Below are positions 1-7,715 of a DNA stretch of 64,000 nt, in pieces (within the stretch, counting starts at the first letter, position 1; every line of letters starts with the position of its first letter). The stretch covers positions 1 to 64,000 of the forward strand of contig WTBT01000005.1 in the NCBI GenBank assembly GCA_013138965.1, written 5' to 3'. The notes below the pieces were generated by a model. That model did no database searches and was not told the origin of the DNA. It worked only from the letters and a program-made list of their open reading frames with translations. This DNA comes from Candidatus Aegiribacteria sp. Its GTDB lineage: Bacteria > Fermentibacterota > Fermentibacteria > Fermentibacterales > JCC-6. Position numbers and translations under genes: made by a program.

Positions 1-533
1 GATTGTGGTATAATTGACTTGTGGACATGATGCTCCTTCAATGGTTTGGGTGATTCTTGGCCATTGAAATATAGTGTCATGTCCACACTTATCCACTTAT
101 GCTATGTACGCAAATTTCGGAAGAGCCAAATATTGGAAAGGGCGCTGCCGATAAAAGTCCGTGATGCCGCGGGCGCTCAGACGAATATCCCAGGCTTCGC
201 GGTATTGATGGGAGACTCATCCGAATTCTCGATGAACTGATAATTTGTTCAGGCGCAATCCGAGCCTGTCCGAGATAACTCCGTCTATTCTCAGCATTTC
301 CCGGGGGGAACCAAGCACACTTTCGAGAACAACACAGGAGACGATACACTCTGGTAAGATTGTTCAGAACAACCTGTAAACCAACGAGAGCCCGGCAATC
401 CCAATAACAGCACAGAACTGTTTCAAGTAAACCCTGCTGTACCGTCGATGTTCAAGCATTGCTTCCAAGTAAAATAGTTTGCTATAGTCAGGCAAAGCAG
501 AAGAATAGCGAATCACAGAAGAGGGCGTTTTCA
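1..533. other. No supportable gene; inverted repeat near the left end
   Basis: Short open frames exist on both strands but none has a ribosome binding site, a recognisable motif or a conserved look. An 11-bp perfect inverted repeat is visible: TGTGGACATGA at 20-30 and TCATGTCCACA at 77-87. It could be the end of a mobile element cut by the window edge, but I cannot show this. Positions 366-422 resemble 1224-1270 (see the repeat entries). Confidence 0.4.
366..422 (+). repeat. Imperfect direct repeat, left flank of HEPN/MNT pair
   Basis: This stretch resembles 1224-1270 on the other side of the toxin-antitoxin pair. Both contain an AGAACAACC-like start and end in AATAACAG(C/T)ACAGA(A/C)CTG. 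Read in one frame both give G-N-x-N-N-S-T-(E/D)-L, which resembles the end of a GNAT acetyltransferase (compare the intact gene near 7430). Possible decayed gene ends or recombination boundaries. Confidence 0.45.
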
Positions 534-920
534 ATGAATCAAAAAGAGATTGTTGATTATTGGGTATCAGAAGCAGACGAATCGCTTGGGGTTGCAAGAC
601 ATCTCTTTGAAAAAGAAGATTACTCTTATGCTCTTTTCTTCGGCCATCTGGCTGTTGAAAAAATACTCAAAGCTATGCTTGCTCAACAATCAGAAGAACA
701 AGTTCCTCGCTCCCATAATCTATTCAGATTAGCTCAAGAGGCTGGTATTGAAACTACCGACTGGCTGAAACATACGCTAATAAGAATTACAACCTTTAAT
801 CTGGAATCCAGGTATCCTGACTACAAAAAGATATTCAGAAGAAAATGTACAAAACAATTTACTGAACAGGAACTGGAAAGAGTAGAGGAGATTTTCAAAT
901 GGCTGAAATCGAAGCTGTAG
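534..920 (+). CDS. HEPN domain protein (toxin of HEPN/MNT pair)
   Basis: A 128-residue, all-helical, charged protein of the HEPN type (PF05168-like): an N-terminal helix followed by YALFFGHLAVEKILKAMLA, then a SHNLFRLA segment and an ESRYPDY motif. HEPN proteins paired with a minimal nucleotidyltransferase act as ribonuclease-type toxins in known systems. I do not see the R-x4-6-H catalytic dyad typical of the active HepT group, so toxicity is not assured. The ATG at 534 was chosen because conserved sequence starts there; the frame is open back to 459. Its last 22 bases overlap the MNT gene, so the two are translationally coupled. Confidence 0.82.
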   Translation: MNQKEIVDYWVSEADESLGVARHLFEKEDYSYALFFGHLAVEKILKAMLAQQSEEQVPRSHNLFRLAQEAGIETTDWLKHTLIRITTFNLESRYPDYKKIFRRKCTKQFTEQELERVEEIFKWLKSKL

Positions 921-1216
921 TTTTGAAGAATGTCCAGTTGTTTCTGGACAAGCTTCGCAAGACGGGTTTCCTGATCTCCGAAGCATACATTTTTGGCTCT
1001 TATGCTACAGGGCAAGCAGACAAGTGGAGTGATATTGATGTTGCAATAGTATCACCTCAAATCAGCAATGATCGCTTTGAAGAACGCATCAGACTCACTG
1101 AACTTGCGGTATCAATCGATATTCGACTTGAGCCATTGCCGTTCAACCCTGATAGTTTCAGTGCCGGGGATCCTTTTGTGCAGCAGATAATAAACGAAGG
1201 AATAGCAATCGCTTAA
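899..1216 (+). CDS. Minimal nucleotidyltransferase (MNT) antitoxin
   Basis: A 105-residue protein of the DNA polymerase beta-like MNT family. The signature GS-x10-D-x-D is complete (G33-S34 to D45 and D47) and a third acidic residue is present at D74 in VSIDIRLEP, so it should be catalytically competent. In characterised HEPN/MNT systems the MNT partner adds AMP to the HEPN toxin and so silences it. The ATG lies inside the 3' end of the HEPN gene, overlapping by 22 bases. The module sits between two imperfect direct repeats, as expected of a mobile defence or addiction cassette. Confidence 0.88.
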   Translation: MAEIEAVVLKNVQLFLDKLRKTGFLISEAYIFGSYATGQADKWSDIDVAIVSPQISNDRFEERIRLTELAVSIDIRLEPLPFNPDSFSAGDPFVQQIINEGIAIA

Positions 1217-1627
1217 GTTTGCTCGGAACAACCAGTGAAAGATCGGTAATTCTAATAACAGTACAGACCTGCTAAAACGGTACTCGTCCGAATATACGCT
1301 GAAAGCGCCCGCCACTCACCTTAGGTCAAGGATAATCCTCCGGGGGATATCTGGATGAAACGATGAAGGGTTCTATGAATCTATCCTTTCAACAGACTCT
1401 ACCATTTCGATCTGCGGAATCCCAATACTCAACACCTATGGAATCAATTATATGATCATATTAATTTACTTATCAGCGACTTATATCATCTAATGTAAAA
1501 TTTTCAAGTATTGCCAATATGGTAAACCGTGGAAAATCCAAATAAGACATGCTTTATCTGTATTTCCTTCTATAATACTTTAAGAAGACTCAATACACTA
1601 ATGTATTTTAGTCAGGTTTAAATCAAT
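1217..1627. other. AT-rich gap with remnant sequence, no gene
   Basis: No convincing gene. Positions 1224-1285 carry the repeat described separately. From about 1420 to 1620 the sequence is strongly AT-rich with no coding signal; it may hold the transcript ends of the MNT gene and of the minus-strand lipoprotein gene, which converge here. Confidence 0.5.
1224..1285 (+). repeat. Repeat downstream of MNT; 29 bp identical to GNAT gene
   Basis: Positions 1257-1285 (AACAGTACAGACC at the left, ACGGTACTC at the right) are identical to 7434-7462, inside the GNAT acetyltransferase gene, where they encode N-S-T-D-L-L-K-R-Y. The upstream half also resembles 366-422. This is best explained as the tail of a second, decayed GNAT gene. 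The segment contains the palindromic arms AGTAC and GTACT. Confidence 0.6.
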
Positions 1628-2182
1628 TCAGAAGCATCCTCTCAACCCATCGCAATAACAGACATCATCAATCCAAAGCTCTTGACCACCTATCGAGAAA
1701 CTGTGAATTGTGCCATCCAAAACTAGCTTACCGATCCAATTGGTTCCTTCTTGTACTGCACTGACGGATAGTGTAACTCCCCCGAGAATGAGACCGTCCA
1801 AAGAAATAATTTCGTTCAAATTCAGAAACTCATCATTCACTTGAATGTTTTCGTTTCCTCCAAGATCTGCAAACTTTAGTGAAATCTTGCTTCGTGGATA
1901 ATCGAAAGTGAAATTCAGGTTTACGTTGCGCGCATTCATGTCATTACCCGAAGCACCGGAATACTGCCTTGAGTCAACCTCGGCTCTTCCATCTGACGTC
2001 CAATTATCATTTCCCCACATGAAGGGTTCAACTACGATGTCAACACCTGATGTTGTTATAACGTCTCCAACTTCATACCTTGTGCCAGGAGATAGATCGG
2101 AAAACCTGATAGTGTTACAACACCCCGCAATTACTGTTAATAACAAAACAACAGAAACTAGCAGTGAAACTCGCATATACAT
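1628..2182 (-). CDS. Secreted lipoprotein of unknown function
   Basis: A 184-residue protein starting MYMRVSLLV, with a hydrophobic signal segment ending in a lipobox (VIAGCC, acylated Cys about residue 21). The mature part is beta-rich with many Asn, Asp and Gly and ends in a Cys-containing tail (DDVCYCDGLRGCF), suggesting a disulfide-bonded extracytoplasmic domain. The start at 2182 is preceded by an AAGGGG ribosome binding site nine bases away. The frame is open further upstream to 2422, but that part lies in the repeat at 2398-2660 and looks non-coding. No family recognised. Confidence 0.7.
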   Translation of the reverse strand: MYMRVSLLVSVVLLLTVIAGCCNTIRFSDLSPGTRYEVGDVITTSGVDIVVEPFMWGNDNWTSDGRAEVDSRQYSGASGNDMNARNVNLNFTFDYPRSKISLKFADLGGNENIQVNDEFLNLNEIISLDGLILGGVTLSVSAVQEGTNWIGKLVLDGTIHSFSIGGQELWIDDVCYCDGLRGCF

Positions 2183-2397
2183 AGCTTTGACCCCTTTCTT
2201 CCTACGTATAGACTGAAGTGTGTCGATTACATACCTCTGCAGCAGGAACCTTGATTCAGTGAGATGATAACAATACAAACGCCTTGACATTCTCTGTTGA
2301 CTCATAGTTCCCTGCCTAACATGATAATACAGAGTTTCTCCCTGGCATGTCAAATATAGAGATGCAAATAGTGAATTCAGATAATGTGCATTGAGAA

Positions 2398-2660
2398 TTG
2401 CATCTTCATCGCGGTCTAACACTGAAGATAGAATCAGTGTGTAAATATTGCAGTGTAGTATGTAAGAAATGTATTAAAGAATAATAAGCTAATAATATGT
2501 GTATTGTAATGTCTTTTTCATTCTTTGATTCGGAATTTCAACCTGGATATAACTGAAATACACATTTAATGCTGAATATCAACTATCCAGCCGAATTAAA
2601 TTACTCCGAATCTGCATTAGTCTTGAAATATTAATAAGATTGTATATACTAAATTCGTAT
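2398..2660 (+). repeat. Long direct repeat, copy 1
   Basis: This non-coding, AT-rich sequence is repeated at 4571-4925 with high identity (for example GCTAATAATATGTGTATTGT occurs in both). The second copy contains an extra segment of about 93 bases. Copy 1 lies upstream of the cysteine peptidase gene and copy 2 upstream of the radical SAM gene, so the repeat may bring a promoter or reflect duplication of an upstream region. The pair brackets the peptidase gene. Confidence 0.85.
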
Positions 2661-2768
2661 ACAACCAGTGTGATCATCGGGAAAGATATGATCATCCAAT
2701 GAGGTGGCCTTATAGAGGGTTGAATATCCATGTTCTATCTAACTAAATGAAGGGAAGGAGTGTTCGCA

Positions 2769-4316
2769 ATGTGTAGAGATAATAAATCGCTACTGATCAG
2801 GTTCACGCTTGTAGTACTGATGATGGTGACTCTATCCTGCGTATACATGAAAATGAATCCACCCGCAGATGTCGAAAAAGGACCACCAGCACCGGCACTA
2901 CCTGCTGTTGATAATTCCTGCTGGATGGCTACTGCCTCAAACATGCTGGCAGGAGCTGGTTACGGAAACGGTACGACTCTTCAGGCACGAGCAACAAACA
3001 TTTACAATAATCTGATCGCCTGGCAGACAGACGCAGGCAATCCGACGGGGAAAGAAGATAGTGGCTGGACGGACACCGCATTAAGCTGGTGGCTGAATTC
3101 CGCGAATAATACATGGACGAGTAATCCTTATTCAGTAGTTACCGTCTATGGACATAAAAGTCCCAGATACCCGTGGGCAAATACCAATGGTGCACGCTTT
3201 ATTGGAAATGAACTTCGCAGATGTCAGTTTGTCGGTCTGAGCATCAGTTGGCCTACGGACGCCCCAGGTATAATAGGCGCTAATGGCCATGCCATAACCG
3301 GATGGGGAGACGAAGGAGGCAAAGACGATCTGACCGGCAATCCCTTCACGATAAGGGTTACCGATTCAGATACCGATGCCGGGGGCAATGTCCAGCGATA
3401 TACATACGATTCGTACACCAATCCGAATCCCGGGGGTGCCGAGGAAGGCAACGGTTGGTATTTCGACTACAGCGACAACCATCCTTACATCAAACACATC
3501 GTTATTCTGAGCCCTACTGACGACCCCTCAGACAACATCATGACACAGAAGGTTATCGGCTCTTATCAGATTCACCAGGAGAGGGATCTAGCGGCTTCAG
3601 ATCTGCACTACACAGTCGGCACCGATGTTGAGATCCTCAGCTACCTCACGGAGATAGACTGGGACTCCTCAGATCCACCCGCTATCACCGAAGCAGATCC
3701 ACGGAGGTCGATCGATGTGGACTGGGATCTCTCCGATGATCCCGTCCCCAATTGCAACTGGGTGACGATCGAAACGGAGTTCGTCCTGCCTTACTGGAAC
3801 GCCATCGAGTACAGCGATGTTCATTTCACCTACCCCGACGGTATCATCCATAGGATACCCAGGTTCAGATGGTTTATCGAGACTCCCGAATTCCTAAACG
3901 CCGATAGAATCGAGAACGTAACCGGTGGTTACGTTGTAGGCAGTCTCGATATCGTACCGCTGGAAGGATCCGGTACAGCTGGAGAAGCGCAGTACAGGTT
4001 CATTCACGAATACAGTTTCACCCAGGATCCGGAGTTGCACACGCTTCATATCTCCGGTGAACCGGGCTATGCAGTGGTTAATCTGAGCATCGGTCACTCC
4101 TACGGCTTCATTGAATCGGACGATCTCTGGAGCTTCGAGGATTGGATGACGGTCATTGACGATCAGTTCGAGCTAGGAGACGAATCACAGAAGATCGAAA
4201 TAAGCTGGGAAGGCAGGCTTCCTTATCCAGAGGGAGAGGTCTTCGAAAGCAAGATTTTCGACCCGTCAGGACTCATCGTAGTACCTCAATTCATGCAACT
4301 GACCGTGGATCCTTAA
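2769..4316 (+). CDS. IdeS/Mac-like secreted cysteine peptidase (lipoprotein)
   Basis: A 515-residue predicted lipoprotein: signal segment RFTLVVLMMVTLSC with the lipobox Cys at residue 24. The next domain has the layout of papain-fold peptidases of the IdeS/Mac group (MEROPS C66): a nucleophile segment DNSCWMATASNML (C51), a histidine in NGHAITGWGDE (H174) and a VTDSD motif (D199, D201) matching the Asp pair of IdeS. About 280 further residues are beta-rich with many acidic residues, possibly a binding domain. The ATG at 2769 has AAGGAG eight bases upstream; an in-frame GTG at 2760 is less likely. IdeS cleaves IgG hinges, but the substrate here is unknown. Confidence 0.72.
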   Translation: MCRDNKSLLIRFTLVVLMMVTLSCVYMKMNPPADVEKGPPAPALPAVDNSCWMATASNMLAGAGYGNGTTLQARATNIYNNLIAWQTDAGNPTGKEDSGWTDTALSWWLNSANNTWTSNPYSVVTVYGHKSPRYPWANTNGARFIGNELRRCQFVGLSISWPTDAPGIIGANGHAITGWGDEGGKDDLTGNPFTIRVTDSDTDAGGNVQRYTYDSYTNPNPGGAEEGNGWYFDYSDNHPYIKHIVILSPTDDPSDNIMTQKVIGSYQIHQERDLAASDLHYTVGTDVEILSYLTEIDWDSSDPPAITEADPRRSIDVDWDLSDDPVPNCNWVTIETEFVLPYWNAIEYSDVHFTYPDGIIHRIPRFRWFIETPEFLNADRIENVTGGYVVGSLDIVPLEGSGTAGEAQYRFIHEYSFTQDPELHTLHISGEPGYAVVNLSIGHSYGFIESDDLWSFEDWMTVIDDQFELGDESQKIEISWEGRLPYPEGEVFESKIFDPSGLIVVPQFMQLTVDP

Positions 4317-4333
4317 GGATAATTATCGGCGCA

Positions 4334-4408
4334 AGCTGAAACCCCTTTCAGCTACAGAGAACTGCCTGATCAGAACACCTATTACGGTGTTAGTTCTGGA
4401 CAGGCAGT
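4334..4408 (+). terminator. Two hairpins after the peptidase gene
   Basis: A perfect 8-bp stem with 4-base loop (AGCTGAAA at 4334-4341, TTTCAGCT at 4346-4353) is followed by a second hairpin (ACTGCCTG at 4361-4368 with CAGGCAGT at 4401-4408, continued by CAGAAC/GTTCTG). Neither has a long T tract, so termination strength is uncertain. They start 18 bases after the peptidase stop codon. Confidence 0.5.
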
Positions 4409-4570
4409 ACTCTGTCTTCTCAATTTATCTGAATGCTTACTCCTCTTTAATGACTCTTGTGTAACCGTTCCAGGAGGGGCATTCAAACCTGATTAAAACA
4501 CCTCATCGGGTTCCTTTCAAACAATCAAGATGGGATCAAGCACCAAGTAATATCGATGAATGTGTACTTG

Positions 4571-4925
4571 GGATTCCATCTTCATCGAATGTGATACTAG
4601 AAAACAGAATCAGTATGACAGTATTGCAGCGCAGCAGATATGAAATGTATTAAAGAATTAAAAGCTAATAATATGTGTATTGTAATGTCTTTTTCATTCT
4701 TTGATTCGAAATCTCAACCTGGAAATAACTGATATGTACGTTTAATGCTGAATAACAACTATCCAGTCGAAATGAACTACACCCGCCGCAAGCAGCGGGG
4801 TATCTATAACTCGAACTGCAACTGTTGCTACGCCCCAAGGGGCGGGGAATTAAACCCTCTTCAGATTAAATTACCCCGAATCTGTATTTGTCTTGAACCA
4901 TTTGAAAATACTGCGTATACTGAAA
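4571..4925 (+). repeat. Long direct repeat, copy 2, interrupted
   Basis: Second copy of the sequence at 2398-2660. It is interrupted at about 4771-4863 by a foreign palindromic segment, after which identity to copy 1 resumes at GATTAAATTAC. No gene is supported in the surrounding 4409-5088. Confidence 0.85.
4771..4863. mobile_element. Small palindromic insert (REP/MITE-like)
   Basis: About 93 bases present in repeat copy 2 and absent from copy 1. It contains two GC-rich palindromes: CCCGC...GCGGG near 4782-4800 and the perfect CGCCCCAAGGGGCG near 4831-4844, in an otherwise AT-rich region. Absence from the sister copy gives direct evidence of insertion (or clean loss from copy 1). It is too small to encode a transposase. 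Confidence 0.6.
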
Positions 4926-5014
4926 ACGCTACAAGTAACTTGATCTCGGCACAGATGGAAATCGATTTTCCGATTGCTCATTGATCTCACAAAAGCGGGC
5001 TTTTCAAGGATCAA

Positions 5015-5059
5015 AAAGCTTCTTTGTGACTTCAGTCTCTCTGACTGAAAAGAGGCTTT
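5015..5059 (+). promoter_or_regulatory. Leader hairpin upstream of radical SAM gene
   Basis: Arms 5015-5037 and 5043-5059 pair (TCAGTC with GACTGA at the tip, AAAGC and GGCTTT at the base) with a 5-base loop. The hairpin ends 29 bases before the start codon at 5089. It may be an attenuator or a terminator for upstream reading; no T tract follows it. Confidence 0.4.
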
Positions 5060-5088
5060 CCCTACACCTTGATTGGGGGGGATTTTAG

Positions 5089-6426
5089 ATGGAACGATTC
5101 ATCATCGAAGAACGCGTACCCTGCAGCTTGCCAGAACTGCATCAGGAGCGTGTGCGACTTCCGTTCGAGTGTCCCGGAGCCACAGTCTATCTTGGGACTC
5201 AGATAAAGGTTGTACCGATGCTCGAGGGGTTTCGTCTGTCCTCAATGCTCGGCCCATACTACGTTGATCAACTCAATACGATTGAGGCGTTATCTGATCG
5301 AGGACTGATCCCGGCGGATTGCGATGATGAGCAGCGAATCGAGCTTGAGCAGATACACGCCGCTGGTATGTTGACGACTCAGCTCGCATCTCGCCAACGG
5401 TACACACTGTTCGATCACGGGGAGGCGTATCGCTCCCTGTACGATCCGGACCAGACTAGCTGGTTGTCCATGTCACCACTGACACTTGAGCTGGATCTGA
5501 CTAACCGCTGCAACCTGAAGTGCTTGCATTGTTGTCGTGACTCATCACCTAGTGAAAACGTTGCCGAGGAGATGACATCGCGCGAGCTCTTCAACCTGCT
5601 CGATCAAGCCGCTGATATTGGTGTAGACGCGGTCAGCTTTCTGGGTGGCGAACCAACCCTGCACCCACATCTGTTCCACCTGGCTTATCTCGTACGCAAG
5701 CGAGGGATCGACAACCTGATGCTGGCGACCAATGCGTTCGAGATCCCTGAGGAGTGGCTCGACCCGTTGTCAGTTCTGTTCACGAGTATCCAGGTCAGTC
5801 TTCACGGTGCATCGGCGGAAACCCATGAAGCAATCGTGGATCGAAAAGGTGCCTTCGAGCACGTAGTAACCAATGTGCGAAGGTTGACGTCACATGGCGC
5901 CAACATCTCCCTGGCATGCACAGTGCTGGAGTCACAGCCTAAGGAACTACAGGGCATGCTCGACCTGGCCCGTGATCTCGGCGTTACAGAGATCCGCCTG
6001 ATACCGCTGGCCGATGTTGGTCGGGGTCACTGCCTTCCACAACTGCAATGGGATGATTATCAGCAGGTCGGTGAGTTCATCGCCAATGCCCGTAAAGATG
6101 AAACCGGGCCATGGGTTGGTAGTGGGGGGTTTCCCACGGGTGAACATGCTACTGAAACGGCACTGTATTACGGCTGTGCCGCAGGTCTGAGCAAGCTCCA
6201 CCTGAATGCTGGGGGAATCGCCACCGGCTGCTCACTGCTGGAGAGCCACGGACTCGACGGTCGTAACATGCCACTGCTGGACATCTGGCACAGCGACCAG
6301 ATGCGTTCGATGCGCAACCGCGTCAATTGCGACTGCGTTTACGTATCCCGATGTGCTGGAGGATGTCTCTCAGTACCTAATAACAAGACAAATCGAAAGG
6401 AGAACAATGATGGGGAAGAAGGATAA
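5089..6426 (+). CDS. Radical SAM protein with SPASM domain
   Basis: A 445-residue radical SAM enzyme. The cluster motif CNLKCLHC is complete (C141, C145, C148), and the SAM-binding GGE follows at G186-E188 (FLGGEPTLHPH). The C-terminal part carries a SPASM-type set for auxiliary iron-sulfur clusters: C363, C381, C414, C416, C422 and C426 (RCAGGC). The first 130 residues lie before the barrel and could be a PqqD-like peptide-binding region, but this is only inferred from position and size. SPASM enzymes often modify ribosomally made peptides. A strong GGGGGGG ribosome binding tract precedes ATG 5089. The 3' end overlaps the next gene by 20 bases. GC is higher than in the flanking AT-rich DNA, suggesting transfer. 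Confidence 0.9.
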   Translation: MERFIIEERVPCSLPELHQERVRLPFECPGATVYLGTQIKVVPMLEGFRLSSMLGPYYVDQLNTIEALSDRGLIPADCDDEQRIELEQIHAAGMLTTQLASRQRYTLFDHGEAYRSLYDPDQTSWLSMSPLTLELDLTNRCNLKCLHCCRDSSPSENVAEEMTSRELFNLLDQAADIGVDAVSFLGGEPTLHPHLFHLAYLVRKRGIDNLMLATNAFEIPEEWLDPLSVLFTSIQVSLHGASAETHEAIVDRKGAFEHVVTNVRRLTSHGANISLACTVLESQPKELQGMLDLARDLGVTEIRLIPLADVGRGHCLPQLQWDDYQQVGEFIANARKDETGPWVGSGGFPTGEHATETALYYGCAAGLSKLHLNAGGIATGCSLLESHGLDGRNMPLLDIWHSDQMRSMRNRVNCDCVYVSRCAGGCLSVPNNKTNRKENNDGEEG

Positions 6427-6751
6427 ACTCGCGAAAATTTCGGAGATCAAAGAGCATCTGGTGCGAGCTAAACAGCTCGCTGATGATATCGATCTACCGA
6501 AGCTGGCCTATCGAGGTATCGACGCAAGCAAGCTCAAGATCGATGACCGGCTACTCGACATTCTTAAGTACATCGGTAATGGATGCCCGAACATCTACTA
6601 TGTAGAGGATTGGGGCGTTCGTATCCTTCCAGAATACCAGCTTGAGATTACTTCGCAGCTCAACGATCTAATCAACGCGATGGAGATTGCGGGGATCCAG
6701 GAGGACATCGACGTCATCGCACCTGAAGTAGCTGCCAAACTCCGAGGTTAG
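6407..6751 (+). CDS. Small protein coupled to the radical SAM enzyme
   Basis: A 114-residue, Lys-, Asp- and Leu-rich, mostly helical protein with no signal peptide or membrane segment. It contains one Cys (IGNGCPNIYYVEDWGV) followed by a Tyr-Tyr and Trp, and ends in AAKLRG. The start at ATG-ATG 6407 has AAAGGAG upstream. It overlaps the radical SAM gene, so the two are very likely co-translated. I recognise no family. A modification substrate or peptide partner of the enzyme is possible from context only; it is longer than most RiPP precursors and lacks a clear leader/core split. Confidence 0.75.
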   Translation: MMGKKDKLAKISEIKEHLVRAKQLADDIDLPKLAYRGIDASKLKIDDRLLDILKYIGNGCPNIYYVEDWGVRILPEYQLEITSQLNDLINAMEIAGIQEDIDVIAPEVAAKLRG

Positions 6752-7055
6752 ATATACAGGAGCACGATCCGGAGGTGACGTTCATTTGCTCGATTCAACC
6801 TCCGGATCGCGGCTCACCTGCCGGCGCATTACCACTCTTTGCTGCGTGGACAAGAGGTCCACCACCTTGTTGCCGGGTCGATAAAGCGGCAACCGAATCG
6901 TAGACTTTCCATTCTTGAAATTCCATTTTCTCTTGAGTACGCAGAAAATTGTTCAATACCAATCGTTTCATTTATAATGATGTTGGTGTGTTTGTGCATA
7001 TGTTTAATGGATATGGCTTTCTGTGAGTCTGGAGAGGAAAGAGTGATATTGTAAT
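6752..7055. other. Intergenic region with a long-loop inverted repeat
   Basis: A perfect 12-bp inverted repeat, CGATCCGGAGGT (6765-6776) and ACCTCCGGATCG (6798-6809), lies just after the small gene and may end its transcript. The rest, about 6810-7055, shows no supported gene; the AT-rich part before 7056 probably holds the promoter of the acetyltransferase gene. Confidence 0.5.
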
Positions 7056-7580
7056 ATGAATAATGTGACCTTTCGACCGTTTTCCGTTGACAGAGACAGG
7101 GATATGATCTGCGCTTTTCTCAGGGATACCAAGGAAAGTGTCGGGGACATGGTTGATGACCATGCAGCTGACTGCGAACATTACATAAAGGCTATACTGC
7201 CAACACAGAAACGGGACAAGGCATTCTGCGTTGTTGTTGAAGAAAACAACTCAACCATCGGTTTTGTGGATATTTTTCCTATGAAAAGTAAACCGGGAAT
7301 CGGGTTCATGAGATTTATTTATCTGATCCCGGAGTGCAGGGACAGATCGTACGGAAAACTGCTTCTTGATTATGCCGTATCAGTGTTGAAGGAATATGAC
7401 TGCAGAGCTATTATTCTTGATGTCAGCAGTAACAACAGTACAGACCTGCTAAAACGGTACTCCGGTTCATTCAGTTGTTCGTACCAATCATGCCCTGGCT
7501 TCCTCAATGTGTTTAGCTATCAGCATCTTGATCAAGGATTGGCGGGGAACACCAAGTCGCTTCGCTTCTTTGTCGAGTGA
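7056..7580 (+). CDS. GNAT acetyltransferase, C-terminus probably replaced
   Basis: The first 135 residues read as a GCN5-related N-acetyltransferase: a beta strand FCVVVEENNSTIGFVDIF, then FIYLIPECRDRSYGKLLLDYA, corresponding to the acetyl-CoA loop, and IILDVSSNNSTDLLKRY, corresponding to the last conserved helix. GNATs transfer acetyl groups from acetyl-CoA to amines; the substrate is unknown. After the 29-bp segment at 7434-7462 the frame continues 38 codons with no GNAT character and runs antisense through the end of the BrnA gene, so the natural end seems lost at a junction near 7463. The start is ATG 7056; a GGAGAGG tract lies 20 bases upstream, too far to be ideal. Confidence 0.7.
   Translation: MNNVTFRPFSVDRDRDMICAFLRDTKESVGDMVDDHAADCEHYIKAILPTQKRDKAFCVVVEENNSTIGFVDIFPMKSKPGIGFMRFIYLIPECRDRSYGKLLLDYAVSVLKEYDCRAIILDVSSNNSTDLLKRYSGSFSCSYQSCPGFLNVFSYQHLDQGLAGNTKSLRFFVE
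7434..7462 (+). repeat. 29-bp exact repeat of 1257-1285
   Basis: This segment of the GNAT gene is identical to 1257-1285 beyond the HEPN/MNT pair, 6.2 kb away, and identity stops exactly where the GNAT frame loses its family character. It marks a likely recombination or insertion point. Confidence 0.7.
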
Positions 7581-7715
7581 GTGTATCATCCAAATGGGGA
7601 AGTCAACGTTTACTCGTTTCTGCTCCTGTTCGACACGACGAGCCTTGCTGAGCTCAAGATACCCGAGGATATCCTTACCGTTGTCGAACTTCCTGTCCAG
7701 GTCCTTAGCCTTCAT
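7488..7715 (-). CDS. brnA: BrnA-type ribbon-helix-helix antitoxin
   Basis: A 75-residue protein with a C-terminal CopG/Arc-like segment: VNVDFPIWMIHSLDKEAKRL followed by GVPRQSLIKMLI, the usual strand-helix-turn-helix of BrnA antitoxins. BrnA binds and neutralises BrnT and represses the operon. It overlaps the upstream toxin gene by 11 bases; the toxin-first order is typical of BrnTA. Its 3' end is overlapped antisense by the abnormal tail of the GNAT gene. Confidence 0.85.
   Translation of the reverse strand: MKAKDLDRKFDNGKDILGYLELSKARRVEQEQKRVNVDFPIWMIHSLDKEAKRLGVPRQSLIKMLIAKHIEEARA

Noticed and set aside
46-240. Possible small gene near the left edge
   Set aside because: No ribosome binding site, no motif and an unlikely composition.
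366-1285. Integron attC sites flanking the HEPN/MNT cassette
   Set aside because: The expected paired core sites and attC fold are not seen; coding-like similarity to the GNAT gene explains the repeats better.
2183-2422. N-terminal extension of the lipoprotein gene
   Set aside because: The extension lies partly in the non-coding repeat and would place the signal peptide in the middle of the protein.
4745-4984. Small open frame within repeat copy 2
   Set aside because: It spans the palindromic insert and the repeat and is absent from the sister copy.
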